DNA of 64,000 nt. Source: Desmodus rotundus. Its lineage: Eukaryota; Chordata; Mammalia; Chiroptera; Phyllostomidae. Of this stretch, positions 22,831-34,795 are shown in pieces (position 1 is the first letter of the stretch; the number at the start of each line of letters is the position of its first letter). The notes below the pieces were generated by a model. The model did not search any database, was not told the origin of the DNA, and worked only from the letters and a program-made list of their open reading frames with translations. Where the stretch lies: contig NC_071387.1 in assembly GCF_022682495.2 (NCBI RefSeq), positions 197,076,143 to 197,140,142 of the forward strand. The letters run 5' to 3'. The translations under genes and the position numbers were made by a program.

Positions 22831-24078
22831 GTGGAAAAGGATACACCTGTGAGCAGTAATCAGAACCAATGCTCCCTGGAACACAGCTTGGGAAATAATT
22901 CAGCAGCACTGAAATAATTTGGTAGCAGTAGAATCACTATTAAACTCTTGGCAACTGTTTAAAACTAAGGGAGAAAACTGTATTATGATATAAACAAAAT
23001 CACCAGATTATTCTGACATATAATAATATCCATTTTTAAATTCTGTTCGATATTATTTCATAGATGTTTTGTTTTTGAAAAAAATATTTAAAATAGATAC
23101 TCAATGGACAGAATAGGGCATCTTATTCTAAATCCAAATTATGTAATTTTGAAATTCCTTGTTTCAGGGAAATATCTACAGTCTTTACCATAAATCTGAC
23201 ACCATTAGTAGGGAATGAGTGTCCTTTGCAACAATCCGTAGAGAAAGATCAGCTTTCCTGCCACGTAACTCTGTGCTTGGGGGTTTCATTAGGCCCCTAG
23301 AGAGCCTTACTAGTTAGATCTCAAAAGCCTAAGACCTTTTCAAAATTTTACTTTTCTGGATCTAGTCCACAGTTATACAATTATCTTAATGTATACTTTT
23401 TAGTTATTAATGAAGCTTTAAAATTTTCAACAGGAAATTAAATAGTGGGTAAGTATATATTTATTATCATTGAGAAGTATTAGTATACATTCTAGAATCA
23501 GGATCTTACTTAATTTTATGTCAAAATCAATGTTCCTTGGGAAATGGTATATATATTTGTGATTGGTGATATCCAATTATCTTATGAATTTCACTCTGTA
23601 TCTACAAGCAACATAAGTTATGTACACTATAATTCCATTTTATCCATAAACTTGAAAATTTTCTGATTTTTCTCAAGGTTTTTTTTTTACAAAAAAGGTG
23701 TGGTAAGGGTAAGTCATGATAATGAGGTAAGGATATCACTTACGTTCAGATAGTAAATGATATTTGAATATGTTAATATTTGATTCTTCAGCATGGTGAA
23801 TCTCTACAATGACAGACCCTTAAGAATAGTGCAGTTAATGCGAGAAACATGCAGACACCAGATTAGGTGGATCAAGACAAATTCCTAGGTGAGAGGGCAG
23901 AATAAGTATTCTTCATGCCATTAAAATTGTACAAACTTTTAAAATTTTGCTGTTACAGAATTGATAGATATTGAAATCTTTGGATTGTTACTGTTGAACT
24001 ATATGTTGTTAAAGATAGGATTTCAACCTACAAATGTTACTGCAGAATATTAAATGGATTGATTTAAAATCCAGGAGA
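22831..24078. other. Intergenic DNA, no feature recognised
   Basis: AT-rich, with no gene or clear repeat seen. Confidence 0.45.
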
Positions 24079-24385
24079 AACAGACCGGCAGACACAGGGA
24101 ACAAACTGAGGGCTGGCTAGGTGGAAGAGAAGTCGGGGGGCTGGGAGAAAAACGTGAAGGGGTTAAGATGCACCAGGTGATAGTTAGAGAACAGTCGCAA
24201 GGAGGTGAAGCGCAGCGACTCCAGTCCACAACGCTGCAGTAACTGTGTACGGTGCCAGGTGGGAACTAGATTTATCAGAAGGGGTCACTTTGTAAATTTT
24301 ATAAATGTCTAGCCACTCTGCTGTATACCTGCAACCAATATAAAACAATATTGAATGTCAGCTATAACTTAAAAGTAAAAATTGA
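24079..24385 (+). mobile_element. L1 3' UTR fragment, older type
   Basis: Sense L1 3' end: 'gacacagggaacaaactgag', 'gtgaaggggttaagatgca', 'ctgcagtaactgtgtacgg', 'ggtcactttgtaaattttat', 'ctgctgtatacctgcaacc' and a tail 'cagctataacttaaaagtaa'. No coding part is left. Confidence 0.8.
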
Positions 24386-24937
24386 AAAATCAGAAAAAAA
24401 ACTACAGAAAAATTAGAATGTGATTTTGTTTCTCTCAGATATAATGCTACTAAAATGTGGAATGGTAACACTCACAGTTTTAAAGTCACTCTCACTAGTG
24501 GTGAGTAAGGAGAGCAGGTTAGAAATCAATCTCTACCTCTGATTGGCTACTTGCTATTTGGCAAGGAATTTAATTATGTGTCTCAAATTAATCCATTTAT
24601 AATAAATGTCTGTCTTCTAAAGAAATTTTATTACTCTGCCAATATAAAACTCTTGTAACGTGTTTCATTCAAAGTCCTCCTAAGGTGTCAAGTGATATAT
24701 ATTCATCTGAAGTTTTGTTCTATTTTTAAACTATTCGCCTGCTCTGTGCTTGTCTGTTGGAGGTGCTCAAAATGAGGTTTATTTGTGTTTGACCAAATTC
24801 GGTCTTATAATAACAGCATGTTTTTAGATAGTGGCCTTGGGTAGTATTTGGTTTGCCATTAGTGAGAACCGTTGGATACTTTTAGAAATAACATAAAAAA
24901 GCAGAAATAAGCATAAATGCTATTTATTCTAAAATGA
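24386..24937. other. AT-rich intergenic DNA
   Basis: No feature recognised up to the CpG-dense segment. Confidence 0.45.
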
Positions 24938-25330
24938 CAAGATCAACATCAATTTGAAAATTACGCTGAAATTGTCTTCGGGCACCTGTCCATCTCTGCA
25001 CTGAGGGTCAAACAGCGACGCAGAAGCAGTGCAGAACGTAATTCTCGCAGCTCTCCGAATGCCGAGGGAGCGCCTTGCGCTCAGTTCGTGCCGGTGATAA
25101 AACTGGATGTGCAGGTGCAAAGACAGAGTCCCGATATGCCAATGAAGTTCAAGTCTCCAATGTCTCCCAGTCGGTTTCATAAAAACCTTATTGGTGCAGT
25201 GTGGATTTCTCTCCACCAAATTTTATTTTGGTGGTAAAGTTCTACCGGCATGGCGACAAGCTCTAATGGTGCCAAAAGCAAAAGTAAAGTCAAGGATGGT
25301 CTTTATCACTAAGAAAAAACTTGAGGGCTT
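24938..25330. other. CpG-dense segment of unknown origin
   Basis: By my count 16 CpG dinucleotides fall in 24961-25260, in a neighbourhood where CpG is rare. The plus strand is open from 24938 to a TAA at 25235-25237 (99 codons), but has no early ATG. The conceptual peptide includes a basic/serine patch (KQRRRSSAERNSRSS) and MKFKSPMSPSRF. I do not recognise it. A separate ATG at 25250 in a fair context ('ccggcatggcg') opens only 20 codons. The minus strand carries a 96-codon frame (25219-24929), also unrecognised. No poly-A tail, LTR ends or duplication were found. Options are a fairly recent retrocopy fragment, a small CpG island or a GC-rich repeat unknown to me. Confidence 0.4.
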
Positions 25331-28300
25331 AAAAAATGGGAAACTTGTTATATACAAGATTTATCACTTATTCACTGTACTTTTAGTTGCTGTTATAAAA
25401 TAAAAATTATTGAGTATGACACCATTATTTTCAGATTCTTTAGTTTCATTTTTTGAGGTACAGCCTGGTCATTATTTATATAAAAATGTGGACAATGTTA
25501 ATTAGATTCACACCAAATAAGCTTTTCCATGGATCAGTTTGCTTTGCACAAGGAATGTCTTTTGTGTAAGAAGACCAGAACACAAAATCACTGCACTTTT
25601 AACACTTACCCCAATGATCACAAAGCACCAGAGAGCATTTAAATGCCTTGAACACATATCACAGGTTTCAGTAATTACAAAGATCCTAATCTCTACAATC
25701 TGCCTTGAACAAATGACAGCCAAGGTATAATAAGAGAATGCTGAGAGGGCAACATATTGTGTATAAATTATTTTGATGCAACCATATGCCCATAAAATTA
25801 GAAAACTGAAACAATAATTGCATATATGTGCAAATAAAATCTCTTTGCCTGGCCATGATGTGTGACATTTTTTTCCAACAACATTTATTGTGTAGTTTTA
25901 ATGCAGTTATAAAGTAATCCATGTTCAAACATGGTACAGTTAATAAACATAAAAAAATTGAAAACCACTCATAGTCCTGCCACCAGAGATGGCTACTTTG
26001 AACTCTTGAGATGGCTACTCACCAGACCCCTTAGAGCTCTAATAATGACCAGACAAGTGCTAATGATATGAGTGGCCACAGAGAAATGGGCATGCTGGAT
26101 GCATGGTTCAACCTCTTCCCTTCCAGAAAAGGTGACAGCTGGGTGTTTTCAACCACTCCCTCTGCTGCGCCAGGGGAAATTTCTGTGGCATCTACCAGCC
26201 CAAGCTGCCATCTCCTTCCTCCCCTGGCTGGCTAGACTGTGCTTTTCCCATCAGCGTTCCAACACTTGGCACAACAGAAACCTTTCCTTGCAGAAAAGTT
26301 GGGGTGCCGGATATACAAATCAATGCTTTCTATTTTATGAATAGACCGATACATCATAATGGGAAAATTGCTTATATCTTCATTATTTTTGTCTGCTCTT
26401 GAGAGAGATTTCTTCCCTTCAGAAAGGGCGCGTGATCTATCTCCATCCTAGGAAAGACAAAGGCTGTCCCTGACCAGCCTCCTCTATTCCTTCAGAGACA
26501 GATATAAGTAAGCCTATTGATCAGCTAATGATTTTCACTGCCCCTCGTGCCCTTAAATCATATCTCACCAGCTCCTGAGCCTTTCTGATAACTGGGAAAC
26601 CTTAACCCTAACCAAGATATTCATGCCAAGTAAACTTCTAACCTTGTCATGGCACTGTTTGACTAGGTTATGAGTTTGGCAGAATCTTTTGTATCTACCA
26701 TTCTGTAAATTTGTTGGGATTGCTTCCTAGAAAATACAGATACGAGCAACTCTACACAGAGATTCTAACTGAGAAGATCTGAATATAGGTAGGGAATCAG
26801 TATTTCACCAAATTACCCAAAAATATTTTGATAAGAGTTTTTCCATAGACCATGCTGAGATAGGCTATCCAAGGGAAATAAATAACTAGAGACATCTGGA
26901 TGTTTGAGTTGGAATATTGCACCTTCTTATTAAATGCCCATATAAGTTTCCCTGGGCTATTTTTTCCTTCTAAAAAACCGTAGGCCTACAAAATTTGTAA
27001 TTACCACATTTTCTAAAAAACTTGGTGATTCCTTTTTAAAGACCAGACCCTTACATTGCCTATGTCCTTTTGACATAGGAACTCAAAACATGTATTCTAG
27101 AGCAGGGCCAAGCATGGTGATAGATGAGAGAGAGAGAGAGACTTATATAATACTGTATCTATATATGCTATATATACATAAATGCATACAATATTTACTT
27201 ATCTGCTGAAAGTGAGATTCAGGTGGGGTCAATTCACATATAGCTAATATAAAAGACATAGTGAAAAATGTGAGTCTATGTATGTTCATTTTTATTTCCT
27301 TAAAAAAAAAAAACCTGTGCCCTGTATATCCCACTCAAAAGTTTTTATGGTGTATATACCCAATAAGATTTCGCTGGATCTCATTGCTTAGAGTCACTAA
27401 TCATTAATGGTCTTTATTTCTTAACCTACAGTAAGTCAGTCTGACGTGACACTCGGTGACAAAGGACATCAAAATTTACATCTTCTAGTGTTTGTCCTTC
27501 TCTTCAGCAGTCACTGATTACAAGTGCAGATTACAGAAGGCATAATTTCATGGTCATCATTGTATAATGTAAATAAGCTTATATAACAAGATTTAACAAT
27601 AGTGTATGAGAGAAGATTGCAGACTGGCTTGGTGGAGAGCTCAAGTGTCCCACTGTGCAGGGAAAAGGCAGTGATTCCTCAAGTCATAGGAACAAAGAGA
27701 AAGTAAATATTTTTAAGTATCAGTTTAGGGCTAAACTCTCATTTCCAGGTCACATGTTTAGAGAAAGCTCCCTCCTGTATATTTTGGGGCATCAGAAAGC
27801 AATGACAGCTTGAGAACCCAATCTTTGGCAAGATGTTACCCATGAGATCTTTTAAAAAATTGATGGAAATGGCATACTATATTAAAAAGGTTATTTTCTA
27901 CATGTAGATTTACATTTTTCTTTGCTTTTTAAGTTTTGTGTGTTTTTCAGAAATGTGTATGTATATTCCTATTAAAGTAGTCAACACTAAGGAAATAAGG
28001 AGTTGAGCTCACAAAAGCAACTAAGACCATGGACAAAGAATGGCTTTTCTCTCACATTGCAGTCCTTAGAAAAGAAACTATCTCGGCTTGGCATGGTGCA
28101 ACCTGGTCTGTACCACTGATGTCATCGTGTGTGACAAATTAAGACCGAATAACCCAGAGTTCAATAAATGTTAATCAATGAAAGAGGTGCTATTTTATTA
28201 CAGAATTTACACAGATTATATATAAGAAAACAACCCTCTTCTAACCACGTGTATCTCCTGTAAAGAAGTTGAACTATTTTAATATGAACCATGGTAATCT

Positions 28301-28984
28301 TGTTGGAGACAACAGGCAGACCACATCCACATGGACTGAATGTGTGGGAATCCTTTGGAAGCAATACACATTCTCAGTGTCAGTTATCTCAAGAAATATG
28401 AGACATAGGAAAAAGCAATCAAGAAATTTGAGTCATTGGAAAGTGGACAAGACTGGAGACCGAGAGAACCTCCTTACTCTCCCTGGGTCTTATTATCATT
28501 GACTTGGACTCTGATGATTCTAGTTATTATTAAACAGTGCCATCAGCCGGGGGAGAGAAAGCTGTCTCTGGCACTGGAAGGTGGGCTGACCCCCAGCTGG
28601 GGAGAAACTTTCCAATCTGGTGCACAGTCAACGAGTTAATGGAATGGTAGGCATCATACAGAAGGCACCTGAAGGATGGGCTTTCTCAGCGGTATCTCTA
28701 CCTTCAAACAATTCAACGCGATGTTATTTCACACTATTAGTAAATCTGCTTATATAGGATTTTTATACTCTTAATTTAAAATGATGACTTAACTCAGTCT
28801 CCACTGTGAGACATAAATTATCCTCTAGGTATAATTATTTTACTTAATTCCTCAGGTGTTTAACAGAAGGAGAATTAATAATTCAAAATTTTTGCAAAAA
28901 TGTTAATCATGAATTCTTTGCTGTACAACAGATTAAACACGTACCCCTATCTCCCCCAGAAAAAAAAAACAGGAAAAAATTAAC
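25331..28984. other. Intergenic DNA, mostly unassigned
   Basis: No gene recognised. A GC-richer patch at about 26050-26310 could be part of an LTR or old repeat but shows no TG/CA ends with duplication. A (GA)n run lies at 27126-27141. A second GC-richer patch is at about 28540-28630. Confidence 0.4.
27126..27141 (+). repeat. (GA)n simple repeat
   Basis: Eight uninterrupted GA units directly read from the sequence. Confidence 0.9.
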
Positions 28985-30010
28985 ATTGACCTTTACCTCA
29001 CACCATATATAAAATTAACTTGAAAGGGCCCATAGACTTGAATGTAAAAATGAAATCTATAAAAATTTAGAAAGAAATATTGAACAAAATCTTTTGAATT
29101 TGAAATAGTCAAAAACTTCTTAGGTTGCACACGAACAGCAGAAACCATACAGGAAAAAAGCCACAAATTGGACTTCATCAAAAGTAAGGTCTGCTGGTCT
29201 GCAGGAGACACCCTGAGGAAATAAAAATAAGCCACAGACTGAGAGAAAGCATTCAACAAGAAGTGTTAACCAGACAAAGAGCTCCTATAAATCCATAATA
29301 AAGACAAGCAACCAACTGTTTAATAGGAAAACATTTGAACGAACAATTTATAAAAAGTGATGTACAAATATGCAAAAATCACATGAAAATGCTGACATGA
29401 CCAGAAATAAAAAGACATAACATCAAATGACGAATGTAGGCAAGGATGTGGAGCAACTGGAGCTCGCGTGTGATGTTGGTGGAAGCATAAAATGGTGCAA
29501 CCCTACTGGAAAAACTCATGACAATTTCTCGTAAAACTAAACGTAAACTTACCTATAAACTGGCAATGTCACTTTTAGGACTTTGCTCAAGAGAAATGAT
29601 GATGTGTTTATAAAAAGCATTGAACAAGAATATTTATAGAAGCTTTATTCTTAATAGATACAAACAAACAAACAAACAAAAAACCCCACCAGTGGGAGAC
29701 TGCATAAATACTCAGTGGGGCATTAGTAATAAAAAGGAATTGATACAACAACGTGGCCATGAACTAAATATAAAATTGTGGATATTCTATAATTGAACAA
29801 CAATATTCTGGAACAAGAAGAAATATCCTACGATACAAAAGATCAACAAGATGATGGCCTGTGGGCGGGTGGCAGTCAGCACTGACTGCAAAAAGGCCTG
29901 AAGTGCTGCTCAGACCTGAAGGTCGGAAGGCAACCTCACTCTATTGACACGGGTGTGTTGCACGAGTACATGTTTTTTTCTTACTAAAATCATATAAGAA
30001 CTGTCAGCCT
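28985..30010 (+). mobile_element. Old L1, ORF2 end and 3' UTR
   Basis: ORF2 end text in order: 'cccatagacttgaatgtaaa', 'aaattggacttcatcaaaag', 'gccacagactgagagaaagc', 'gatgtggagcaactggagct', 'gtgatgttggtggaagcata' and 'gcattagtaataaaaaggaa'. The 3' UTR continues to about 30010. It has lost internal pieces and is full of stops. An (ACAA)n run at about 29660-29680 lies inside it. Followed closely by a second L1 3' end at 30254. Confidence 0.8.
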
Positions 30011-30253
30011 ATTAAAACTCAGTTATTAAAGTCATATTAACTTATTTGGGGGAAAGCAAGTAACTAAACACAATTTACTCTGAAACAAAAGATAATACTG
30101 ACAGCAGGATACGACAGATAAATGAATACGATTTTAAAAATTTGTAGTGAAACATAATGATAAGTTGTTGGTGGCACATAAATATGTATTAACTATAAAA
30201 TTCTTTAAAATGTTCTCTGTTTGACATTTACAGTAATATTTTAAAAATAATTA

Positions 30254-30990
30254 AGCTTTGCAAAAGAAGATAAACATGTTAAGATGTTTACCATTAGCTA
30301 TCAGAAAACCATTAATTGAAATACAATGAGGTATCACTACACAGCTACAAGAATGGTTAAAAATAAAAAGACTGATGATAAAAAGTGTTGGTGATGTTGT
30401 AGAGTGACAAGAATTTTTACATTTCCTTGGTAAAAATGTACAATTATACAACTCCTTTGGATAACAATTTGGCAGCTTCTTATACCATAAAAATTCTGAA
30501 TTCTGATTCAAACTATTTAATCAAACTAAACTAAACTATATATCTACATAAAGACCTGCATGTGAATCTTAATAGAACTTTATTTATAATAGATCCAAAC
30601 TAGAAAGAAGCCAAATGTCTAACGGCCAATACATGGATAAATGTAATATAGCCATACAGCTGAATATGTCTAAGCAATAATATGGTTTGAGTTACTGATA
30701 CATGGAACATTGTTAATGAATCCAAAACCATTATGCTGGAAGAAAGAAGCCAAACCAAAAGAATACCTTATATAAAAGTCTAGAATCGTAAATGAAAGTA
30801 TGGTTTTAGAAAGTAAGACTGGAGTTATAAAGAAGAGTGCTGTTTTTGAGGTGCCTTCTTTGGAGAGGTGAGTATATACACAGACAGACAGGTGTATTTG
30901 TCAAAATTCACAGACCTGTGAAGTTAGAATGAGAGTATTTAATTGTAGGTAAATTATACTTCAATGCAGTTGATTAAATATAAAAAACAT
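30254..30990 (+). mobile_element. Old L1 3' end
   Basis: Sense motifs in order: 'tagctatcagaaaaccatta', 'tacaatgaggtatcactaca', 'aagaatggttaaaaataaaa', 'aagtgttggtgatgttgtag', 'ggataacaatttggcagctt', 'aagccaaatgtctaacggcc' and 'cattatgctggaagaaagaa', ending in 'aaattatacttcaatgcag'. Its order overlaps that of the element at 28985, so the two are separate insertions or a duplication rather than one L1. Confidence 0.8.
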
Positions 30991-33454
30991 GAATTGCCGT
31001 TATTACCTCTGCTGTGAAAAACTTAGCGGATTCCATGCCTGCGGGCAGAGAGGTAAAGCAGAGGGCAGTGTGTCCTGTAGTGTGAGGGAGGCTGGCCAGC
31101 TGCTGTGCTCCTGGCTCACTCTTCTCTACCTCTCCCATGGGAGGTGTGCTTGACATAGAATGGCCTCTGTCTTCATTGGGAGAAGGCAGAAAGGAGAATA
31201 AGAAAAGGAGATAGAGAAGCCAGTATCCAATGGCTTGGCATTGGAGTTATTTTGAGTGAACATACGTCATATGGCCCAGCTTGCCCAGCTTCATTTCCTG
31301 TTTATCACTGATGTCCTAGTGCAATTGCTAATACTGTCCCCTTTTACTCTAGAAGAATATCTCAGTTTAGTTTCCAAATATTAGAGTCACCCACGCTTTG
31401 CCACATGTTCAAAACTGATGGCTAGAATCATGATTAATACAGGAAATCAGCTAGCTATCCCTTCCCAGGTCTGACTATTTCTTAAATTTTTAACTTCTGT
31501 GCTCCACCTTCTTCTCCAAAATTGGAAACACTTTTTTAGATCATTTCTACAATTTTCTAGCCTGTCTGTAACTTTTTTCAAACCTATGTGTCAGGTATAA
31601 ACCTCAGAACCATTCACTGTAAGTAGGTTGAAACTGTGTCCTTGGTTCTGACCCCACAACTGGTAGTTGGGACTCACACTTCATATCGCGCCTTCTTCCT
31701 TCAACGAATTCTGACTGACAACACATTTTGCAGCAGAGAATGCCATCTAAAACATATTAGTCATATCTAAAATTTGTATCATTGTTTAGCAAGGACCTTG
31801 ATTATAATACTAGAGTTTAATTTGAAAACAGCCCTTAAGATACTGACCTGAATTCATTCCAAAAACGAGTTCATCCTGTCTTTTCTGGACCTTACTAGAG
31901 CTGTGCCTTCCCCACATAGCAGGACATCTCCTCTTCTGATTGTCCTGTGGCTGTTAATGTATTTCCCACACTGTTGTTGCCAATTATCCTCAATATCCTC
32001 TGCACATCTGATAGCAGTGCAGGTGTGCAAGACTGGTTTGCGTGCTGGAATAAGTTTTATGTCCATCTGACTGCAAAAGAAAGGAAGAGGCAGAGACAGA
32101 GACAAACAGATAGACTGCAGGAAGTTCTAGTGACTGCGGAGGAAGTACACAAACGTAGGTGTCTCCTCTGGCCTCCTGAGCACGTTGAAGACAAACTTCA
32201 TCTGATAACAATACTGACTCCGAACAGCCCTGCTATTCGCTTTATGAGTCTCATGGGAGGGATCACTGTTTTGAAGTTCAGTGCAGGTCCATAGCGTAAA
32301 GGAAATCAAATTTATTTAGAGAAATACTTTACCTTAAAAAGCCATGGAAACAAAATGGCAATGCACTCAGAGGTAAGTGAGCACACAGGCATAGATGGAT
32401 CTACCTTGTGACCTGTTCTCATAAAGTTGCAGAACGCATTAACCTCACTTCACATTTCTGTTCCAGGTACCACTTTTCTTGTATTATATGCATGTTTAAT
32501 TGTATTTTCAATGAAAAGAGAAATAATCACAAAAATAATCATACTATTTTGACATTGTATTATTACTGCACCTAGTCACCAGCACAGGTTGCTAAGGGGT
32601 GTAGTGTAGGTGATTTGTTTGCCGTGCACTTTCATAAGTCACTTTTTAATTACAATAGTAAGTCCAACCTTAATATTAAATTGCTGGAGGAAAAGAGAAA
32701 GCTAGGAAGAAGCCTTACCTAATCTGCAAAACGCAATGATTAAGTGTACTGGCTCCGGTAGGATGAAATTTCCCATCCTGATTCTGCCTTTCACGGGGGA
32801 GAAATATTCAGTGGCAATGTTCACTGCACACAGGTGTCAGGCAGGAACCAAGCGGAAATTGTAAAATGCTAGCTGCACTTACAAGGGCTTCTTTCTCTCC
32901 CTTACTTACACAAGAAAGACACTGATTGGGATTATTTTTCTTATAAGATTTGATATAATTCATGCATAGTTTAGAAGGAAAATCCCCCTAACTTATAATC
33001 TTTATTTATAACTTTGGGTAATGTGTCAGCATTAGTCTTATTGTTTGAGTAGCTGATTAAAAAATAATCAAAACAATAACACACAAGCCCTTAAATTAAA
33101 ACTCTATTGAGAATGAAAAATGATCCCATAACCCCAAAGGTTTTTTTTTCCTATAATGTGTTATTGCTTTAATAAAAATCTGTATCCTCCAACTGACCTG
33201 TTTTTCCTTTGGTAGAGATTGTAGCTACTATATAAGTAAAATAAAAATTGAAATTGAATAACAATAAAAAAAAAATTGAAAAGGACTTTCTCATAGTTGT
33301 TCCTGTTTTTCAAATATCCATTCTAAGATCATGATTTAACCTTGTAAACAATGACAAAAAAAAAGATAGAAAAAACTGGTATGCAGAAACAGCAACAAAA
33401 GCTGATTTTTTTAAAGACAAACAGTCCCATATTACTATACAACTGCATTTCAAT
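30991..33454. other. Intergenic DNA, no feature recognised
   Basis: No gene seen. A plus/minus pair of short open frames around 31850-32310 lacks splice signals or domains. A CT/GA-rich patch with 'agagacagagacaaacagat' is at about 32090-32112. Confidence 0.45.
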
Positions 33455-33565
33455 ATAGGCAATATCATTGCCATTTTACAGGTGGAGCAACTGAGCAATG
33501 GGGAATCTAGTTGGTGCCTACAAGTCACTAGCTAGTGAAAGGCAAAGCAGAGTCAACCCAGTTTT
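33455..33565 (-). mobile_element. MIR SINE remnant
   Basis: Antisense MIR core: 'ccattttacaggtggagcaa', 'ctgagcaatgggg', then 'acaagtcactagctagtgaa' and 'agcagagtcaacccag'. Ends approximate. Confidence 0.65.
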
Positions 33566-33888
33566 TCTGCTTGCTGCCATTGTTATAATCCATCTCTTGT
33601 TTGGATCCAAATTCCCCATTGTCAGTTTGGAGGATGAGGCAAGAGTGCAACCGATTATACAAACCAGCCACGATGCCAGCACAGGCCAAGCTTCTGATGA
33701 ATATTTTCAATGTCACTGAAACTTATAGACATCTCACAGCTTTAAAATTTTGTGTGTTTCTGTCCATCTGTTTTTACCGAATAGCTAGCCATACCTGGAA
33801 AAATTATATAGAATCTTAAGTTTTTTGTTCAAAAAGAATAAAACAACCTACTCAAGTTGAAAAGCATTTGTTGTTTTTCTGCTTTTAT
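33566..33888. other. Intergenic DNA
   Basis: Nothing recognisable between the MIR and the L1 fragment. Confidence 0.45.
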
Positions 33889-34073
33889 TTTTTAACTATT
33901 TTTTATTGTTGTTCAAGTTGTCTCCATTTTCCCCCTGCCACTACCCCCCCATCTCTGTACCCCCACCACAGCCATCCCCACTTTCCACCCTTGATCCTAC
34001 CCTCTTTGGCCACCATAGTGAAGAGTTCAATGTCATATCGTCCATACTTCTAAACATACTTGTTGCAGCCCAC
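33889..34073 (-). mobile_element. Bat L1 3' UTR fragment with target duplication
   Basis: Antisense tail 'ttattgttgttcaagttgtc', C-rich 'accccccatctctgtacccc' and 'ccaccacagccatcccca' match the L1 3' end at 5427. Near-identical flanks, 'ttctgcttttattttt' on the left (about 33877) and 'ttctgctgttttatttt' on the right (about 34075), look like a target duplication. The last 60 bases before the right flank do not resemble L1 3' UTR and may be an inverted or rearranged 5' part. Confidence 0.7.
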
Positions 34074-34559
34074 CTTCTGCTGTTTTATTTTCTATTAGGA
34101 AAGATTAAAACTGCCATCTGTGTTACTAAGAACCTTGTTTGAAAGATAGTACTGCAGCAAGTTTCCAATTGCCCAATGATAACACAGAAGCTATTTGGGA
34201 ATAACTGCTTTATGGTAATCATATTAATATATATTGAAATGTGTCACCCTTCCCCCCAGATCCCTCACTCACTTCACCACATCTATAGAGATTTATCTCA
34301 CTGCTTCCATATCCCTTGACTTCTATGATTCTTCACTTTACTCCCCTGAAGTAGCTCCTTGCCCTCCTTCCATAAAATGATGGACAAAACATGTGATTGT
34401 TTGCTCATCTCTCTGACTAGTCTCTAGCTCTTGTGGCCTTCTTACTGTCTCATTTAAATCCCTGTATCCCACCTAAATATGAAGGGTCCCCATTGTTTTC
34501 TCATCCTCTTGTCTTGTTATTTGTCTCAAGAGAGAAGCACACAGCAGGGGAAAAAATAA
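34074..34559. other. Intergenic DNA
   Basis: No feature recognised. Confidence 0.45.
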
Positions 34560-34795
34560 GTCAAGTCTTGGACCAAACAGGTATTCAAGTCTCCAGTTTG
34601 CCACCTACTAAATGTGTAAAATGGAACAAGTTCTTCATGTTTCCTGAGCATCATTTCCACCTCTGTAAATGGTGGAAGGATATACATGATAGTACCTCCT
34701 CCAAAGAGTTGTGAGAATTAATATGATAACATATAAAGCACTAAGCAAAGTGGAACATAGAGGTTTAATAAATGATAGTTAATTTTTATCATAAA
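34560..34795 (+). mobile_element. MIR SINE, nearly full length
   Basis: Sense MIR order: 'gccacctactaaatgtgtaa', 'aagttcttcatgtttcctga', 'catttccacctctgtaaatg', 'gatagtacctcctccaaaga', 'gttgtgagaattaatatgat' and 'ataaagcactaagcaaagtg', ending in 'taataaatgatag'. The preserved linear order makes this a firm call despite divergence. Confidence 0.8.
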
